Positions 61,529 to 64,000 of a stretch of DNA of 64,000 bases are shown here, piece by piece. Position 1 is the stretch's first letter; each line of letters begins with the position of its first letter. Origin of the DNA: Bradyrhizobium nivariense (GTDB lineage Bacteria > Pseudomonadota > Alphaproteobacteria > Rhizobiales > Xanthobacteraceae). Position numbers and translations under genes: made by a program. The stretch spans positions 62,001 to 126,000 of the forward strand of contig NZ_JARVWW010000004.1 in assembly GCF_029846715.1 (NCBI RefSeq). Reading direction: 5' to 3'. The notes below the pieces were generated by a model. It was not told the origin of the DNA. It saw nothing but the letters and a program-made list of their open reading frames with translations, and did not search any database.

Positions 61529-62746
61529 ATGACTGAAGCTGCCAGTTCTGGAGCTGCCACGGGCGCCATGAGCGGCCTGCGCGTCATCGATCTGACGCGC
61601 GTGCTCGGCGGTCCCTACTGCACCCAGATCCTCGCCGACCATGGCGCCGACGTGATCAAGGTCGAGCCGCCCGCAGGCGACGAGGTGCGCGACTGGGGCC
61701 CTCCCTTCCACGAGGAGGACGCGGCCTATTTCATCGGCATCAACCGCAACAAGCGCTCGATCGGCCTCGACCTCGCCTCCGAGGGCGGCCGGACCGTGCT
61801 GCTTAAGATGCTGGAGACCGCCGACGTCCTGATCGAAAACTTCAAGCCGGGCACGCTGGAGAAATGGGGCATCGGCAACGAGGTGTTGCGCGAGAAATTT
61901 CCGCGTCTGGTGCATTGCCGGATCTGCGGCTTCGGCGCCGACGGCCCGCGCGGCGGCAATCCCGGCTATGATGCCATCATCCAGGCGATGACCGGCATGA
62001 TCGCCGCGACCGGCTCGCCCGAGAGCGGACCGATGCGGATCGGCGTGCCGCTGGTCGACATCGGTACCGGCCTCTATGCGGCGATCGGCATCTTGATGGC
62101 GCTGTCGGAGCGGCAGCGCTCGGGCCAGGGCCAATTTTTGGAGACGACGCTGTACGAGACCGGCCTTGCCATCATGCATCCGCACACCGCGAATTATTTC
62201 ATGCATGGCAAGCCGCCCGCGCTCACCGGCAACGAGCATCCCAACCTCGTGCCGTACGCGATCTTCCCGACCAAGACCGACAACATCTTCATCGGCGTCG
62301 GCAATGACGGCACCTTCCGCAAGCTCGCGAAGGAGATCGGCAAGCCCGAGCTCGGCACCGATCCGCGCTTTGCCCGCAACAAGGACCGCATCGCCAATCG
62401 CGAGGCGCTGCGGGCCGAGCTCGCCGCGGTGTTCAGCCAGCACGAGGCCGAGCCGCTGTGCAATCGCCTGCTTGCCGCGGGCCTGCCCGCAGGCCCTGTG
62501 CAGAAGATCGACCAGGCGTTGACCAACCCGCACACGATCGCCCGCGGCGATATTATCGAGAAGGACTGGTACAAGGGCGTGGCGTCCCCGATCCGGCTCG
62601 ACCGCAGCAAACCGAGCCTGCGCCGCCTGCCGCCGAAATTCAGCCAGCACGCGGCGGAGGTGCTGGGCGAATTCGGCTACTCCAGATCCGAGATCGACGC
62701 GATGGTCGAGCAGGGCACCGTCTGCGGGCCCGAGCGCAAGCGCTAG
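61529..62746 (+). CDS. CaiB/BaiF (class III) CoA-transferase family protein
   Basis: A 405-aa formyl-CoA-transferase-like enzyme. LRVIDLTRVLGGPYCTQILADHGADVIKVE is the N-terminal CoA-binding signature. NRNKRSIGLDL and the catalytic Asp in NPGYDAIIQAMTGM follow. The C-terminal small domain with LPAGPVQKIDQALTNPH closes the knot fold. Substrate unknown; such enzymes exchange CoA between organic acids. GGGGAAG precedes the ATG by about 9 bases. Confidence 0.9.
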   Translation: MTEAASSGAATGAMSGLRVIDLTRVLGGPYCTQILADHGADVIKVEPPAGDEVRDWGPPFHEEDAAYFIGINRNKRSIGLDLASEGGRTVLLKMLETADVLIENFKPGTLEKWGIGNEVLREKFPRLVHCRICGFGADGPRGGNPGYDAIIQAMTGMIAATGSPESGPMRIGVPLVDIGTGLYAAIGILMALSERQRSGQGQFLETTLYETGLAIMHPHTANYFMHGKPPALTGNEHPNLVPYAIFPTKTDNIFIGVGNDGTFRKLAKEIGKPELGTDPRFARNKDRIANREALRAELAAVFSQHEAEPLCNRLLAAGLPAGPVQKIDQALTNPHTIARGDIIEKDWYKGVASPIRLDRSKPSLRRLPPKFSQHAAEVLGEFGYSRSEIDAMVEQGTVCGPERKR

Positions 62747-62781
62747 GCGTTCAGAATAAATCGAGCGGCAATGCAGGTACG

Positions 62782-62905
62782 CTCCCTCCCCCGCTTGCGG
62801 GGGAGGGCTGGGGAGAGGGTGCCTCCGCAGTGGGACAATCCCCAAGAGGAGAGAGCCCTCACCCGCGCCTTCGGCGCGACCTCTCCCGCAAGCAAGCGGG
62901 AGAGG
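62782..62905. repeat. Composite palindromic repeat upstream of ugpB
   Basis: In the 402-bp gap before ugpB, a hairpin CTCCCCCGCTTGCGGGGGAG (near 62783-62806) is followed by GGGGAGAGGGTG, then GCCCTCACCCGCGCCTTCGGCGCG and CTCTCCCGCAAGCAAGCGGGAGAG. The ends are rough inverted copies of each other. This is a familiar intergenic element of Bradyrhizobium and relatives. The rest of the gap (62906-63148) should contain the ugpB promoter and shows no gene. Confidence 0.7.
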
Positions 62906-63148
62906 TTTTGGAGCCCGCGGCGCGATCGTCGACCTCACACATCCAATGCCGCACTGCGGCGCGGGTGCTCTGTGCATTGCGAACGGAGGACGCTGCGCGC
63001 TTCGTCTTCGCCTATTTGACGGCTTCCCTTTTGCCGCGCTTGCCGCTTTCGTTTCGGCCGCTTACACAGTCATGTGAACGTCATATGGCGCTGCTAGCGC
63101 AAGCGATCATTTTTGACGGCCAAGGGACGGCCAAGGGAGGTTTACTTG

Positions 63149-64000
63149 ATGGCTCTTCGACGCTTTGGAGCGGCTACCGCTTTTGCAGCCATGGTTGGTT
63201 TTGGCGCCTCGCCGGCCTTGGCCATGACCGAAATCCAGTGGTGGCACGCGATGACCGGCGCCAACAACGACGTCATCGTCAAGCTCGCTACCGATTTCAA
63301 CGCGTCGCAGACCGACTTCAAGGTCATCCCGACCTACAAGGGCAATTATGCCGACACCATGAACGCGGGCATCGCGGCCTTCCGTGCCAACAACGCGCCC
63401 CACATCATGCAGGTGTTCGAAGTCGGCACCGCGACCATGATGGCTGCGACCGGCGCCGTGAAGCCCGTCTACAAGCTGATGGCCGACGCCGGCGAAAAGT
63501 TCGATCCCAAGATCTACCTGCCCGCCATCACCGGCTACTACTCGACGTCGAAGGGCGAGATGCTGTCCTTCCCCTTCAACTCGTCGTCCACCGTGATGTG
63601 GGTCAACCTCGACGAGCTGAAGAAAGCGAACGTCGAGATCCCGAAGACCTGGCCCGAAACGTTCGAGGCTGCCAAGAAGCTGAAGGCCGCCGGTCATGAT
63701 ACTTGCGGCTTCTCCGGCTCCTGGGTCACCTGGGTCAATCTCGAGCAGCTCTCCGCCTGGCACAACGTGCCGCTCGCCAGCAAGGCCAACGGCCTCGACG
63801 GTTTCGACACGGTGCTGGAGTTCAACGGACCGCTTCAGGTCAAGCATCTCGAATCCCTGGTCGAGCTTCAGAAGACCAAGGTCTACGACTATGCCGGCCG
63901 TACCAACACCGGCGAAGGTCGCTTCACGTCAGGCGAATGCCCGATCTACCTGACCTCGTCGGCCTTCTTCGGCAACGTCAAGGCGCAGGCCAAATTCGCC
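63149..64000 (+). CDS. ugpB: sn-glycerol-3-phosphate ABC transporter, substrate-binding protein UgpB (3' partial)
   Basis: The frame runs from ATG 63149 to the window edge (284 codons seen of about 435-440 expected). The signal peptide MALRRFGAATAFAAMVGFGA ends SPALA, and the mature protein begins MTEIQWWHAMTGANND, diagnostic of UgpB. FNASQTDFKVIPTYKGNYADT and the ligand-site WVTWVNLEQLSAWHN are present. It captures glycerol-3-phosphate in the periplasm for UgpAEC, presumably encoded downstream. GGGAGG lies 9-14 bases before the ATG. Confidence 0.95.
   Translation, partial: MALRRFGAATAFAAMVGFGASPALAMTEIQWWHAMTGANNDVIVKLATDFNASQTDFKVIPTYKGNYADTMNAGIAAFRANNAPHIMQVFEVGTATMMAATGAVKPVYKLMADAGEKFDPKIYLPAITGYYSTSKGEMLSFPFNSSSTVMWVNLDELKKANVEIPKTWPETFEAAKKLKAAGHDTCGFSGSWVTWVNLEQLSAWHNVPLASKANGLDGFDTVLEFNGPLQVKHLESLVELQKTKVYDYAGRTNTGEGRFTSGECPIYLTSSAFFGNVKAQAKFA

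Noticed and set aside
62771..63019. Small open frames in the 62.8-63.0 kb gap
   Set aside because: They fall in a palindromic repeat and have Arg/Pro/Ser-rich composition with no ribosome-binding site.

Overview
The window looks like core chromosome of an alphaproteobacterium of the Bradyrhizobium/Rhodopseudomonas group. The evidence is high-GC coding sequence, an Irr iron regulator with an N-terminal heme regulatory motif and exactly the B. japonicum length (163 aa), a DivL-type cell-cycle pseudokinase, UgpB, a class II EPSP synthase, and several families of intergenic palindromic repeats of the kind common in this group. The genus is an inference from these features, not from a database search. 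Coding density is very high. I see no prophage, IS transposase, CRISPR array or rRNA operon.

Layout. 1-9511 (+): the translation/RNA operon nusA(partial)-ylxR-infB-rbfA-truB-rpsO-pnp, with a terminator after rpsO and a long stem-loop in the pnp leader. 9692-12901: katG and oxyR, divergent. 12909-15003 (+): acetyltransferase, secreted unknown, GST. 15000-17721 (-): fabA-fabB-fabI, divergent from irr (+). 18703-25154: mixed genes (SH3 protein, 2-hydroxyacid dehydrogenase, LysR, aldo/keto reductase, ThiF/MoeB protein, degenerate trypsin-like protein) separated by dispersed palindromic repeats. 25384-27711: orphan ParA, GNAT, mutM. 27793-44906 (+): a long run ubiE-ubiB-coaBC-dut-divL-tsaE/amgK-pilZ-murU-addB-addA-trxA, mixing quinone, CoA, dNTP, cell-cycle, murein-recycling and recombination functions. 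44973-46061: LigC-like ligase. 46103-59228 (-): aroA-[NTase-unknown]-cmk-rpsA, then sppA-ihfB-lapA-trpF-trpB-trpA-accD-folC-phosphoesterase. 59343-62746: FYDLN acidic protein, tRNA-Ala, small GIY-YIG gene, ohrR/ohr, and a CoA-transferase. 63149-end: ugpB, cut by the window edge.

Most notable points. (1) CoaBC carries an N-terminal FitA-like ribbon-helix-helix antitoxin domain, and two perfect palindromes of identical architecture lie immediately upstream. This suggests that a CoA-synthesis enzyme represses its own gene through a captured antitoxin. (2) A nucleotidyltransferase/unknown pair with toxin-antitoxin features sits translationally coupled inside the normally contiguous aroA-cmk-rpsA operon. 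(3) The PAS kinase beside tsaE has Tyr in place of the phospho-accepting His, the hallmark of DivL. (4) TsaE is fused to an AmgK-type sugar kinase, and a PilZ protein lies between it and MurU. (5) Several enzymes lack textbook residues: His in the trypsin-like protein, Zn cysteines in AccD and MoeB, catalytic His in the aldo/keto reductase, and the active-site Cys in the CoaC domain.
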